Source: Escallonia rubra
Lineage: Eukaryota > Streptophyta > Magnoliopsida > Escalloniales > Escalloniaceae
Length of the DNA: 64,000 nt
Assembly (NCBI GenBank): GCA_033065855.1
Contig: JAVXUO010001354.1
Location: forward strand, 248,001 to 312,000
Reading direction: 5' to 3'
Part shown: positions 10,859-22,233 of the stretch, piece by piece
Layout of the letters: the number at the start of each line of letters is the position of its first letter
Numbering within the stretch: the stretch's first letter is position 1
Made by a program: the position numbers and the translations under genes
The notes under the pieces: generated by a model
Told to the model about the DNA's origin: nothing
The model's database searches: none
Seen by the model: only the letters and a program-made list of their open reading frames with translations

Positions 10859-11964
10859 TCAGGTGATTTTCGCTCTTTGAGCCGAAAACAATTCCTCGCA
10901 TTTTGACAAAAAGTTCAACTTGCAGCGCAACGAATAGTCTATAAGACCAAAATCAGCCGAGGACAGTGTGTGAGACTGATGCTCAATGAGCAAGCGCTGG
11001 ACTTCTTTGATTTGATCATCAAGCCGGCCAAAAATTTTCCCACTCCACACCCGCAAAGTTCGAAGAACTTGTTGCAGTTTGCGCAATAGCTGAAAGAGAG
11101 TAGAGCCGATCACCGCAAGGGACCACACCTCGCGAATGCAGGAGAAGCAATTCAGGGAGGCGAGCCATATAGCCTCAACTCGAGCCGGGTAAGGAAATGA
11201 GCTGCGAGCTGTAAGAGTAGATCAGAGTATAGGGGTGTGATCAGATCGTTGAATTGCAAGGTTCCGAGCCACCGCCATAGGGTGAAGGACAATCCAAGAC
11301 GCGGAGGGCAATACTCTGTCAAGTTTCTCATAGACGAAACCATGCGAGGGGGAACCCCGTACCCAAGTAAACAGAGGTCCCTCCCAACAAATATCAACCC
11401 GAAGGGTTCAAGGAAATCACCAAACGCTGGGTACCAGGAGGAACAGAAGAAACCCCACTAGTTTTTTCCGAGGAGTCCAAAACTTGATTGAAGTCTCCGC
11501 ACAAAACAGTGGGAAATGGATATCGACTCATGAGTGTGGCAATGCCTGCCCAGGTGGCCGACCAAAACGGCACCTGAGGGTGACCATAAATGAAACCATA
11601 CAACTCGGTCTCACCAGCCGGACTGAGGAGAGTAGCCAGAATGCAGTTCGGATTGATGTGACAGATCGTTAGTGCGAGCGGAGGCTGGCAACCTAGCCAC
11701 AGACCACCACTACGCCCGACCGGGTCCAGATCCACAAAAGAAGTAAAACCTAACTTACAAAAGCGAGAGGTGATCCGATTAAAACTTGGCTTTAGTTTCC
11801 ATAAGAAAAACTACATCAGCTTTGTACAACTTGGTCGGACGAAGTACGCTGCGAACCGTAGCGGTGTGACCAAACCCGCCACAGTTCCGGCTCAAAATGA
11901 TCATTGAGCTGCGCGTGGTAGGTGAGGCCCAACCACCAGGGCCACGCGCAAGGCTACGGCACAC
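10859..11964 (-). pseudogene. LINE-B ORF2: endonuclease and linker
   Basis: The N terminus MIILSRNCGGFGHTATVRSV (about 11907) corresponds to the N-C-R-G-L-G-N start of plant LINE ORF2, and VVFLMETKAKF keeps the catalytic E-T-K motif. The stretch at 11735-11394 includes FPTVLCGDFNQVLDSSEKTS, the GDFN motif, and IYGHPQVPFWSATW. The linker (11128-10859) follows. This AP-type endonuclease nicks the target DNA in active LINEs. Frameshifts occur near 11780 and 11400. The ORF2 start is the ATG within the stretch ending at 11779. Confidence 0.8.
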
Positions 11965-12121
11965 ATGAGGTGTCAGAGAAGCCAGATCCGAAAGAAAGGA
12001 TTATATCCCAGCAATTTGGCAGTTAAAGAACCTAGCCATGGGCGGAGCTAGGTATGTACGAGAGGGGGCTATAGCCCCCTGTCAGATTTAAAAAAAAAAT
12101 ATATATATATATATATAGTAT

Positions 12122-12720
12122 TTTTCACACTTTTCGGCTCTCTCTCTCTCTCTTCGGCTCTCTCTCTCTCTCCGGCGAGTGCGACCGGCCTCTCTCTTCT
12201 CAGTTCTCACCGCCAGTCACCAACCGAGGGTCCGAGACACCGACCGGCGGCCGGCGCCTCACTCCGGCAGCCACGCACGACGAACCCACTTCACTTCAGT
12301 CTTCGGCTCACTCCTCCCGTCGGCAGTCGGCACCCACGACACGACGAACGACGAACCCACGTCGGCAGTCGGCACCCACCGGCCACCTACGACGAACGGC
12401 GAACGGCGAACGGCGACGGGCGACGGCGCCTCACGGTCACGGGCTCTTCAGTCTTCACTCCAACGGATCTACGGCGACGGCGAGTCGGCGACGGAGAGAC
12501 CGGCGACGGAGAGTCTTCACAGTTCACTCCAACGGTCCACCGCCGGCGGCAAGGACCCAGTGACCCCGGATCTACGCCGACGGCGAGTCGGCGACTTCGG
12601 TTGTACTGTCTTCACTCCAACAGTTCACCGGCGGCTAAACTCCGGCGACCGGCGGCCAAAACTCCGGCGACCGGCGGCGACCGGCGACTGAATTGAATTG
12701 AGCTTTCAAACTCCAGTGAC
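12122..12720 (+). other. GC-rich leader region of hAT-1
   Basis: A TC-rich start (12138-12172) is followed by about 520 bp of very GC-rich text with repeated ggcgacgg / gtcggcagtcggcaccca units (two copies near 12315 and 12361). A frame is open by composition (12179-12691), but the translation is Arg/Thr/Ser-rich and repetitive without any domain. I regard it as untranslated leader and promoter DNA of the hAT gene. Confidence 0.55.
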
Positions 12721-12762
12721 AAGTATGTTCCAACTTCCAAACTTTAATTTCTCCTTTCATTG

Positions 12763-13140
12763 ACTTGAGCATTGAATTGAATTATGGATAATCTTGAGCA
12801 TTGAATTGAATTATGGATAATCTTGAACATTGAATTGAATTATGGATAATCTTGAGCATTGAATTGAATTATGGATAATCTTGAGCATTGAATTGAATCA
12901 ATTGATTATGGATAATGTTGAGCATTGATTATGGTTAATGTTTAGCATTGATTATGGATAATCTTGCGCATTGATTATGGTTAATGTTTAGCATTGATTA
13001 TGAATAATCTTGAGATATTGATTATGGTTAATGTTTAGCATTGATTATGGATAATCTTGAGATATTGATTATGATTAATGTTTAATATTGATTATGGATA
13101 ATCTTGAGATATTGATTATGGTTAATGTTTAGCATTGAGA
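12763..13140. repeat. Tandem array, 29-bp unit, in hAT-1
   Basis: The unit reads cttgagcattgaattgaatt followed by atggataat, repeating every 29 bp from 12764 (next copies at 12793 and 12822). From about 12925 it degrades into longer variants with gattatggttaatgtttagc. It probably lies in the first intron of the hAT gene, because a tttattttcag splice acceptor precedes the coding start at 13342. Confidence 0.85.
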
Positions 13141-13341
13141 TATTGAGATTGATGGAGGATGGGACCCAATTGGATTGAGATATCGAATGTGTGATTTAGT
13201 TGAATGGTGGGTTGAAATTAGGTTAACGCCATAATGAAACATGACTGAAAAAGTAAAAAAATAAAATATTTTGATTAATTAGGTTATTTGATTGATAATT
13301 GATGGATTGATATTGAAAATAAAATGTGTTTTATTTTCAGA

Positions 13342-13680
13342 ATGGATAAGTACTATAAAAAGAAACCAAAGTTTGAAGAAGTGCAGCCTAGTAAGAATGA
13401 GCGTATAAATGAAGATACTATTCAACAGTCTATAATTCCAACAGTAAGGGACAAGGCTCCCATTGTGCACCGTGATGTTCTTTTCGGGCATTCAAGTAGA
13501 ATTAGCGATGAGTTCAACTCGGATGAACTTATTTCGGATCCTGGGTTGCGTCCAAATATTTGGGATTATGGTCCTAATGTTCGAGATAAAGTTCGACGAG
13601 CGTATTGGTCGAAAGGTCCTGGTTTTGTCGAAAAATGCATTTTTTTTTGTTGCTATTTTACTAATAAAAATAATTATTAA
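13342..13680 (+). pseudogene. TTF-type / ZMYM1-like hAT protein, N-terminal fragment
   Basis: The frame starts with MDKYYKKKPKFEEVQPSKNE, the standard N terminus of plant TTF-type zinc-finger/hAT-dimerisation proteins (often annotated zinc finger MYM-type protein 1-like). It continues with LISDPGLRPNIWDYGPNVRD and KVRRAYWSKGP, the first half of the TTF zinc finger. It then runs into TE end sequence and stops, so it has about 113 residues instead of the usual 700-900. The catalytic RNase H fold and the hAT dimerisation domain are absent. A splice acceptor (tttattttcag) directly precedes the start. Confidence 0.85.
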
Positions 13681-13739
13681 TTTCGATATATATTTAGCCC
13701 CCTCTGGGATGAAATCCTGGCTCCGCCCCTGAACCTAGC

Positions 13740-14297
13740 CGCACCAAGGCAACCCAGTACCAGAAACGCAAGCCCCGCTTACCCCTCATGTGACTATCAA
13801 CAAACAACGAACTTAGGTTTATTAAATGGTAGAGAATATAAGAACAGGCAAAGTTAGGCATACCCAGCGGAGACCCGATAAGAAGACTCACCTAATGCCT
13901 GAGCTTCTTTGGACTGCACATGAGAACTGCATCCGTAGGTGAAGTCCTGCGCTTTGGGTGATGATAGCTGGGAGCCAAACCAGATGAGGAAGATGAACGT
14001 GAGCTCCCGCCGGCGAGATCCTCTGCTCAGACTGAATGATGGAATTGATAAAGTCTTCAATTTTTTTGTGGGCAACCCAGTGCGCAATTCTCGGTGCGGA
14101 GTTGCTCCTGATCTTTTATGGCCCTTGCTAGAGGAAGCTGATGATGCGCCTGAAGAAGACCCAGACCTCCCCTGGCCCATCGCATTTGTCCGTGAAAATC
14201 GGCCACGCTCATAATCGCACTTCGCAGGATAATTGCTTGACTGTAATTTGTTACCGGGTACAGAGGAGTTAATGGCTTGACAGTAGTTTAAAACCAA
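13740..14297 (-). pseudogene. LINE-B ORF1, C-terminal part
   Basis: The minus-strand frame 14297-13854 is open for 147 codons. It is rich in Ser, Gly, Arg and Lys (NAMGQGRSGSSSGASSASSS, then KRSGATPHRELRTGLPTKKL), the composition expected of the basic tail of a LINE ORF1. It lies just upstream of ORF2 in element order, separated only by hAT-1. No domain is recognisable, so the assignment rests on position. Confidence 0.5.
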
Positions 14298-14299
14298 TT

Positions 14300-15605
14300 C
14301 TTTTAGAATTAAAATTTCAGATTAGGAATTGAATTTCACTTTTTTTTGTTTGGAACGAAAGAAAATTCAAATCACGGAATTCTAATTTTGTGTTTGGAGA
14401 ACAGAGAAAATGGAAAGAAAAATAAATTTTTAGACAATTATATCCTTGACTTACAATGAAAAATAAATTACGATAAGTGGTTTCAAGTGTACTAATGCCA
14501 CCACATGGTAGTGGTGGTGGTGACAGTAGCACTGCATAGGATAGCAACATCGACAGTAAAAGTGGTTGGGTGGTCATGATGGTAATGACGGTAGTGGTAG
14601 TATTGAGGTGTAACAAGGTGTAACTGGTGGTCATCAACTGAAGCCAATAATGATATTGGTGGCAGTAGTTGTGGCAATAGTGGTGGCGGCTGCAGCAGTG
14701 ATGGTGGTGATGGTGGTGGTGGCGGCAGTAGCAGTGGTGGCAGTGGTGATTGTGGTGGTGGCAGTAGTGGTGGCAACGGTGATGGTGGTGGCAATAATGG
14801 TGGCTGTGGCGGCGGTGGTAGTTGTGGCAGCATTGGCGTTGGTGGTGACGGCGGTGGTGGTAGTGGTGATGGCAGTGGTAGCGGCAGTGGTAGCGGCAAC
14901 AGTAGTAGTTGTGGTGGCAACGGTGGTAGTTGTGACAGTACTGGCTGTGGTGGCAGTGGCAGGGTCGGTCGTGGTGGGGGATGCAGTGGCGGTGGCAATA
15001 GTGGTGATGGTGGCAGTAATGGTGGTGGTGGTGGCAGCGACAGTAGTTGTTCTGGCACTACTGGAGGTGTTGGCGGTGATGGTTGTGGTTGTAGTGGTGG
15101 CTGAGGTGGTGGCGGTGGCAATAGTGTTAGCGGTGGTTATAGCGGCAGCGGCGGTGGTTATAACGGTAACGACAGTGGTAATGCTGGTGGCGTGGTGGTG
15201 GCAACGATGGTGGTGGTGGCGACAGTAGTGGTGGTTGTGGTGGTGGTGGTGGTGGTAGTAGTGGTGGTAATAGTGGTGTCGATGGTGGTGGTGGCAATAG
15301 TGGTGCCAAAGGTGGTAGTAAAAGTGGTGTGGCGGTAGCGGCAATGAAGATGGTGGTGGTGGTTGGTTCATTGTTGGAGAGATCCCAGAAAAAATGGTAA
15401 GATAGGTAAATAATTACTTTTAATTCAAATAAATCGAAATCCTATGAAATCCGACAATTTTTCATCGGATTTCACACTATAGAAACAAATTCAGTCAAAT
15501 TCCATGAAATTCAATTCCAATTCCTTTTTTTAATGTTCCAAACAACAAAATTTGAGAATTTGAAATGAAATTCCATCAATTCCATGGTTTCAAACACACT
15601 TTTAG
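14300..15605. mobile_element. MITE-like element with GTG-rich interior
   Basis: Both flanks carry related text in inverted orientation: ggaattgaatttca and tgtttggaac on the left (about 14320-14390), and the complement on the right (gttccaaac near 15534, tgaaattcaattcc near 15505). This indicates terminal inverted regions of a DNA element. The interior is a long GTG/GGT-rich stretch. No target duplication could be fixed, partly because the copia LTR abuts the right end. Confidence 0.5.
14503..15365. repeat. Imperfect (GTG/GGT/GCA)n triplet repeat
   Basis: Some 860 bp consist mostly of ggt, gtg, ggc and agt triplets. All six frames are therefore partly open and give homopolymer-like products (Val/Ala, Pro/Leu, His/Thr), none of them credible as proteins. 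Confidence 0.9.
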
Positions 15606-15822
15606 TGTCCAGATTTTTCTGAAGCAGTTAGTTAACACTGTGTTAGTGGTTGTAGTGGCTGAGTGAATTTCTGTTAGCATTATGTTAGTGGCCTGTTAGT
15701 GGCTTTAGTGGTAGAGTAACTTTCTAAGTTTTAAGTCTATAAATAGCTGTGTTTGTTTTCAGTATTGTAATGAAATTTGAGTGTTGTTTTCTTTACATTT
15801 TAAGTCTTTATTTTCTTAAACA
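15606..15822 (+). repeat. Copia 5' LTR
   Basis: It begins tgtccagattt and ends aaaca. Compared with the 3' LTR it is highly similar, with scattered substitutions and a few short indels (for example an extra tagttg-type piece in the 3' copy). The repeated text ttagtggttgtagtggc lies inside. Confidence 0.88.
15738..15746 (+). promoter_or_regulatory. TATA box of the copia 5' LTR
   Basis: tataaatag, about 85 bp before the end of the LTR and conserved in the 3' LTR at 22376-22384. Confidence 0.7.
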
Positions 15823-15825
15823 TTG

Positions 15826-15839
15826 TGGTATCAAGAGCC
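15826..15839 (+). other. Copia primer-binding site (tRNA-iMet type)
   Basis: tggtatcaagagcc, 3 bp after the LTR end. It differs at one position from the common tggtatcagagc site. Confidence 0.8.
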
Positions 15840-15913
15840 AGGTTAAGCCAGGTTCATTGAGTGAGTAGAGAGGATAAAAGTGTGAGTTGAGAGAAACACT
15901 AGAGAGAAAAACC

Positions 15914-16803
15914 ATGGCCAGTATTGGCAATGCAATGAGTGCCATGTAGCCACTCATTTCTATCTTTAAGGGAGAAGGCTATGAATTCTGGAGCATTAGA
16001 ATGTGAACTCTACTCAAGTTTCAAGATATTTGGGACTTGGTAGAGCAAGGCTATCCAGATCCTGATGAAGAAAGCAGATTGAAGGAGAACAAGAAGAAAG
16101 ATTCCAAGGCGTTAGTGATTATTCAACAGGCTGTCCATGATAGCGTCTTCTCACGAATTGCAGCGGCAACCACATCAAAGCAAGCTTGGCCAATTATGCG
16201 GAAGGAGTTTCAAGGTGATTCAAAAGTAATTGTGGTGAGATTGCAATCGCTCCGACGTGACTTTGAAACCTTGTACATGAAAAGTGGAGAATCAATTGCT
16301 GATTTTTTGTCTAGAGCAATGGCAATTGTCAGTCAAATGCGATCCTACGGAAAGAATATTTCTTATGAGACGGTTGTTGCAAAGGTATTGAGAAGCTTGA
16401 CTCCCAAATTTGATCATGTAGTTGCTGTAATAGAAGAATCTAAGGATTTGTCAATTTTTTCATTTGATGAACTAGTGGGGTCTTTGCAAGCTCATGAGTC
16501 AAGAATTAATAGATCGCTTGACAAGAACGAAGAAAAGGCGTTTCAAGTGAAGGAGACAGTCACCAGAACTGTAGAAGCTCAAAGTGCAACAATTAGGGGC
16601 CGTGGAAGAGGAAGATTCTGTGGTCGTGGTAACAGAAGAGGCAGGAGATGACTTGACTGGCAACAAAGGCAATTTGGTGAACAAAGGCAATTTGGTGAGC
16701 AAAGGCAGTCCAGTGAGCAAAGAAACAACAAGAACGGCATTCAATGCCATCATTGCAAGAGATATGATCATATCAAAGCTGATTGTTGATTCAAAGATCA
16801 ACA
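15914..16803 (+). pseudogene. Copia gag
   Basis: The gag protein would start MASIGNAMSAM at 15914. A TAG at 15946 and a TGA near 16003 break it. From 16037 it is open for 204 codons with a UBN2/retrotran_gag type core: AWPIMRKEFQGDSKVIVVRL, then LRRDFETLYMKSGESIADFL and MRSYGKNISYETVVAKVL. A Gln/Gly-rich repeat follows a TGA at about 16649. A zinc knuckle CHHCKRYDHIKADC (CX2CX4HX4C) lies near 16750-16790. In intact relatives this forms the particle and binds the RNA genome. Confidence 0.85.
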
Positions 16804-16804
16804 A

Positions 16805-18000
16805 GTGAATTATGCAGCAGAAAATGGAGAAGAAAGTAAGCTTTTTATGGCTCATTTTGATACTAATAGTAAGTCAAGCAATGTTTGGTTTGTAGATAGT
16901 GGCTGTTCGAATTATATGACAGGCATGAAATCCTTGTTTAAAGAGCTTGATGAGACACAAAAGTTGAAGGTGAAGCTTGGAAATGGCAAAGAAATACAAA
17001 TCGAAGGAAAAGGTACAGTGGGTAGTGAAACTAGCCATAGTAATGTAAAGCTCTTGCATGATGTTCAATTTGTACCTAATTTGAGATATAATCTGTTAAG
17101 TGTTGGGCAACTAATGGCTGATGGATATTCAGTTTTGTTTAATGATGGTGCATGTGTTATTAAAGACAAACAATCAGGTTGTAGGATGATCAACATCAGC
17201 ATGACTCAGAACAAAATGTTCCCATTGGAAGTCTCAAAAATAGAGAATTTTGTTCTTGCTACGGGTAGAATAGATGACTCAAAGCTATGGCATTTGCGAT
17301 ATGGGCATCTGAACATCAAGGGCCTAAAATTGTTGAGTGAAAAATGTATGGTTCTTGGACTACCAAAAATTGGCTTTATTGAATTATGTGAAGGGTGCAT
17401 CTATGGAAAACAAACTAGAAAGTCATTTCCAGTTGGAAAGGCTTGAAAGGCTTGGAGGGCTACAAAGTGTCTTGAATTAATTTATGTTGATTTATGCGGG
17501 CCTATGCATATGAAATCTTTTGGAGGAAGTCGTTATTTTTTGCTCTTTATTGATGATTATAGTCGTATGAGTTGGATTTATTTTTTGGAAAACAAGTCAG
17601 AAACGTTTGAGAAATTCAGGCACTTTAAAGCTAAGGTTGAGAAACAAAGTGGATCTTATATCAAAGTTTTCCGCATGGATAAAGGTGGAGAGTTCTTGTC
17701 CACATAATTTAATCTTTTTTGTGAAGCAAATGGCATTCATAGGGAGTTGACAGCTCCTTACACTCCGGAGCAAAATGGCGTTGTCGAGCGGAAGAATCGG
17801 ACCATTGTGGAGATGGCAAGAAGCATGTTACAAGCGAAGGGGCTTTCAAATCAATTCTGGGCTGAAGCCGTAGCAACATCAGTATATTTACCGAACCTCT
17901 CTCCTACAAGGGCTGTCATGAATCAAACTCCACTTGAAGCTTGGCGTGGCACGAAACCATCTGTAAGTCACTTAGGAGTCTTTGGGGTGTATTGCTTATG
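16805..18000 (+). pseudogene. Copia protease and integrase
   Basis: The protease motif WFVDSGCSNYMTG (D-S-G) is near 16886. The GAG-pre-integrase block LWHLRYGHLNIKGLKLL, with CEGCIYGKQTRKSF, is near 17287-17425. The integrase core has D in YVDLCGP (about 17484), D in RMDKGGEF (about 17675) and E in QNGVVERKN (about 17780), the D-D-E triad. Stops stand at 17444 (TGA, in GKA/KAW) and 17705 (TAA, in ST/FNLF). A frameshift near 17995 moves the C-terminal part into another frame that ends about 18138. Confidence 0.88.
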
Positions 18001-18179
18001 CTTTGGTCAATTCTCAAGTTCGTCGTAAACTTGATGAAAAATCTGAAAAATGTGTTTTTATTGGTTATTGTACACAATCCAAAGCATATATATTATATTA
18101 CCCTCTTAGTGGCAAGATTTTCATATGAAGGGATGTAGTATTTGATAAAAATACAAGCTGGGATTGACATGTAAGTGAT

Positions 18180-21100
18180 GTGAAAATGCAACAGCAGATT
18201 CCTAGGCCAAATGGAATCTCCTCAAGTGAAAGTCAAGAGCCAATTCCTACAAATTCACCAGCTCATTCCACTTTGGCGTCACCAAATTCATCAGTCACGA
18301 CATCACCAAGCTCTTCTTCTACAACTTCGAGCCAAAACTCTTCATCCACTCATGAAGAGTCATCTAATGAGACTCCACCAAGAAAGTTTAGATCCTTGAA
18401 AGATATATATGAGTCTTGCCAATTTGCTCTTGCTGATTCAGATCCAATATCCTATGAAGAAGCAGCTACAAAAGAAAAATGGCAAAGAACAATGATGGAA
18501 GCATTGACTGCAATTGAAAAGAATGGAACATGGGAGATGGTGGACATACCGGAAGGTAAACATGCAATTGGTTTGAAGTGGGTATTTAAAACGAAACTTT
18601 GTGTTAGACCCCTCATATTTGAATGCTTAAAAAAAATAAATTAAATTAGAAAGTTTGGGACGTAATGGGTATTTTGAAATTTTATTTGTTTTAGGAATAT
18701 AAATATATATTTATATTGGTGTCTGATATTCATGGGAGCACACCAAAGTTCAGAAAAGTCTTCAGGAAATCATTAGGAAAAGCCTTTTTAGAGTTTGATC
18801 GTTGTTCGAGGTAAGAATTTATTTTTGGGTATCGAATTGAGATTTATAGTTGAAATCCTTACGAATATTTGTTATTGTTGGAACCCTAATTTTAACTTTT
18901 GGGTATATTGATTTTTAGGAATTTTGATATAATTGATTCAGGAGATCAAAGTTTTGTGATTGAATTGCACAATTGGAGGTAAGGGTTTATATTCTTTAAA
19001 ATTAAAATCAGCGTTGGACCGATCCTTCTTCTAATGATCAACTGTACAATTCTAGCCGTCTCAATTAGCATGTCGTCGATGTGTATCGTCGACTGAAAAT
19101 TTCATACGGCTTTCTTGATTTCCGTACTATCGCTGCACACGACTGAACCTTGTGATGAATATTAATATTTCGATTTCTGTGCTTTATACGTTAGCCGATC
19201 AACCAGTTTTCTTTCTGTTTGTTGTCCTATTGGTCTACTCAGTGTTCATAGGTCAGCCGCCGTACCGTTGATCATTAATTCCTCTATTGCTTGTTTGAAT
19301 GGTCACATGAATCACCTATTTCAAGCCTCGTCAGGCGTGCCATTGAATTCGTGAATCTGCTGGTTTCTTCTTCCCATGTGTGTTAATATTATTCAAATTT
19401 ATTGTACTTGGCCGCATCTTCTTTTCAATTGTGGTGATCTGGACCCATTTTTTTATGTTGCCCCATAAGAGAGCCTTTTTTTTTTTTTTTTTCCGTGGCC
19501 ATGTACTGTGAAGTCTTAAAGCCATGAGTGGAGGTTTCCTATTTTTTTTTAATTCATGCTTTACACCATTCTTTAGTCATCAGCTAGATTTTTGCCTTGA
19601 TACCCACGTGCAGTATCCTATGGATACTTGTCTTGCTCGATTGTTTGTACTCCCACGTATAGTTACTTAATAATAAACTCCTGGTTATCTTTTCAGGGTG
19701 TATGCACACTTTTTTTAATTTGTGTAGCAGCTATGTTAGGAGTACGTGAAATCCTCATTTTTTTTTTCTGATTCGCTTAATTATGTCCTTATGCGTTACC
19801 ATCATCTTCCACAGAAAAATATATCTTTGAAATATATAATTAGAGATTCGCAGTTTCCTTTCCTTCATTGTTCACTCCATATTTTGACATTACTGAATTT
19901 GACAGTACTGAATCTGGTACTCTATGTTAATATCTATCATCCGATAATATTAAATTTTTGAGCAACTCTTTAGCGTGCGTCGTAGGCCGCTAGTATGTAT
20001 GACTCATATGGGATCATCGTCTACAGGCAACTCATTGTTTTTTTTTTCTTTCCTTTTTGGCTATTTAATGGTATCTAATTAATTATGTTTTTCGTCGAGC
20101 CATGTCACGTGTAGGTGACACTTCTGTTTCCGACTTACCCACGTGGATTGGAACGTGGGCGAACTCAGTGGGATGAGCTAGAGATCGCGATCTTATTATC
20201 TGAACCTGGTTCCACGTGCCAGTGATGGCATGTGTGACCTTATTCTGAATGGCTCTCTAGTGTCAGTTTCTGTATAAGAATACATTTTGAAATTTTGTCT
20301 TTCTACGAAAGATATTTTGTATTTTGACAATTCTGGTTCGCATACGTTCTGTTAAAATTATGTACGTCCGATCTTGTTTTCTCAGATATCTTTGTATCCC
20401 ATTTTGATTGGTCCGTTGAGCGACCTTACTGGGCATTTGGCTCACCCCCCTTATTATTTTACTTTCAGGTGATCAGTAGAGGGGATTGGATTACGGGCCT
20501 AGCAAATTTGACTGAGAGCTAGCGGTTTAATCTCAGAGCTACTTTGATTATTATTATTTTTTTAGAAATTATAATAAGAGGAAATATTTGGATTTCGATG
20601 TTTCATTTGGAACTCCTGGTAGGAGTAAATTCGGGATTAAATTACTGTTTAGGCCTATTTGACATTTAATTGTGTAAATTGGAGATTTTCTGATTAGATG
20701 CTCTGAATGACCACCTGTTTGAGAGACTTTTGGAAATTTGAGGTTTTCTGACTTTGTTTATTTGATATTAACGCTGCGAAAAAATTCGGGGCGTTACACT
20801 TTGCGCAGATGGAAGTGTACAAAAGCACAAAGCCAGGCTTGTGGCAAAAGGCTATGCACAGCAACATGGTATCGATTTTGAAGAAACATTTTCTCCAGTA
20901 GCTCGTTTTGAAACCGTAAGAATTATCTTGGCATTAGCTGCGCAACTACAATGACCTGTCTATTAATTTGATGTCAAATCAGCATTTTTAAATGGAGATT
21001 TACAAGAGGAAGTTTATGTAACTCAACCAGAAGGTTTTACAATTGAAGGCAAAGAGACAAAGGTGTACAAGTTGAGAAAGGCGTTGTATGGATTAAAGCA

Positions 21101-22197
21101 GGCTCCACGGGCATGGTATAGCAAAATTGATGAATACTTTCATCAAAATGGATTCATGAGGAGCGCAAACGAGCCCACTCTCTATGTGAAAAAGGAAGGT
21201 AAAAATGACTTCATCATTGTTTGTCTTTACGTTGATGATATCATTTACACAAGCTCCTCTAACTCTCTAGTGCATGAGTTTAAATCACGTATGATGAATG
21301 AGTTTGAGATGTGAGACATGAGTTTACTGCATTATTTTCTTGGTCTTGAAGTTCAACAAGCAGAAGATGTGATTTTTATTTCTCAAAGAAAATATGCCAA
21401 GGACCTTCTCAATAAATTTGACATGCTTAATTGTTAATCTGAAGCTACACCCATGAACACTAACGAAAAATTGCAACGTGAAGACGGGGCAAAGTTGGCT
21501 GATGCTAAAAGGTTCAGAAGCTTGGTTGGAGGCTTAATCTATCTAACCCACACTAGACCCGATATTGCATTTTTCTATTGGTATGATTTCCAGGTTTATA
21601 CATCATCCTTCAAAGCTTCATTTCAGAGTGGCAAAGCGGGTCTTGCGTTACATTGCTGCAATTATGGATTATGGGATTTGGTACTCAAAAGTCGCCAATT
21701 TCAGATTATGTGGGTTCACGGACAGCGATTGGGGGAGTTTGTTGGATGATAGGCGGAGTATTTTGCCAAATGTTTTTAGTCTTGGGTCAGGAGTAATCAC
21801 TTGGAGCTCAAAGAAGCAAGCTACAACAACTTTGTCTTCCTCATAAGCTGAGTATATTGAAGCAACTCGAGCAGCTTGCCAAGCTATTTGGTTATGGAGA
21901 ATATTGGCAGAACTTCAACAAAGGCAAGAAGGAGCAACATAAATATTCTATGACAACAAAGCAACAATTGCCATGACAAAGAATCTAGCTTTTCATGGTA
22001 GAACAAAGTATATTGATATACGTTTCCATTTCATTCATAATTTGGTTGCAAAGGAGGAGTTAAGTTTGAAGTATTGCAGTACAAATGAGCAATTGGCTGA
22101 TGTGCTTACCAAGCCTTTGTCAATAGAGAAGTTTATATACTTCAGATCTCTTCTTGGTGTTTGCAACTTTGAATCAAAGGAGAGTGTTGAAGAATGA
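18180..22197 (+). pseudogene. Copia reverse transcriptase and RNase H, split by a solo LTR
   Basis: A Ser/Thr/Pro-rich linker (18180-18370) leads into the RT start KFRSLKDIYESCQFAL. The domain is cut at 18601 by the solo LTR and resumes at 20804 in the same reading frame. Further blocks are [56 protein letters not shown] and the catalytic [12 protein letters not shown] (about 21222-21255). RNase H follows with FTDSDWG (about 21715) and FYDNKATIAMTKN (about 21945-21980), ending ADVLTKPL. Stops at about 20952, 21313, 21436 and 21844, and a frameshift near 21580, inactivate it. Confidence 0.9.
18602..20798 (+). mobile_element. 2.2-kb solo LTR inside copia RT
   Basis: It begins tgttagacccctc and ends ggggcgttaca, with the 5-bp target duplication ctttg at 18597-18601 and 20799-20803. 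Removing it and one duplication copy rejoins the RT frame exactly. There are no internal genes. The size and the ggggcgttaca end resemble Ty3/gypsy chromovirus LTRs; the gypsy fragment at about 43120-45479 ends its LTR in gggatgttaca. It arose by recombination between the two LTRs of a younger element. Confidence 0.93.
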
Positions 22198-22233
22198 TTC
22201 AAATTTGACTTGGTCTTTTAGTATTTCACTTGG

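Larger units (their letters stand above)
12037..13731 (+). mobile_element. hAT-1: non-autonomous hAT element inside LINE-B
   Basis: The left end is catgggcggagctagg (12037) and the right end is cctggctccgcccctg (to 13731); these are inverted repeats with two mismatches. An 8-bp target duplication, aacctagc, stands at 12029-12036 and 13732-13739. The TIR type (CAGGGGCGGAGCCAG) and 8-bp duplication are those of a widespread plant hAT family. Inside are a GC-rich leader, a 29-bp tandem array, and the first coding part of a TTF/ZMYM1-like hAT protein. Most of the transposase is missing. Confidence 0.92.

Noticed and set aside
12179-12691. 170-codon Arg/Thr/Ser-rich frame in the hAT-1 leader
   Set aside because: GC-rich repeated text without any domain; position fits an untranslated leader or promoter of the hAT gene.
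14492-15371. Long frames giving Pro/Leu-rich, His/Thr-rich and Val/Ala-rich proteins on both strands
   Set aside because: They are produced by the GTG/GGT triplet run, which leaves several frames open at once; no domain and no normal amino-acid make-up.
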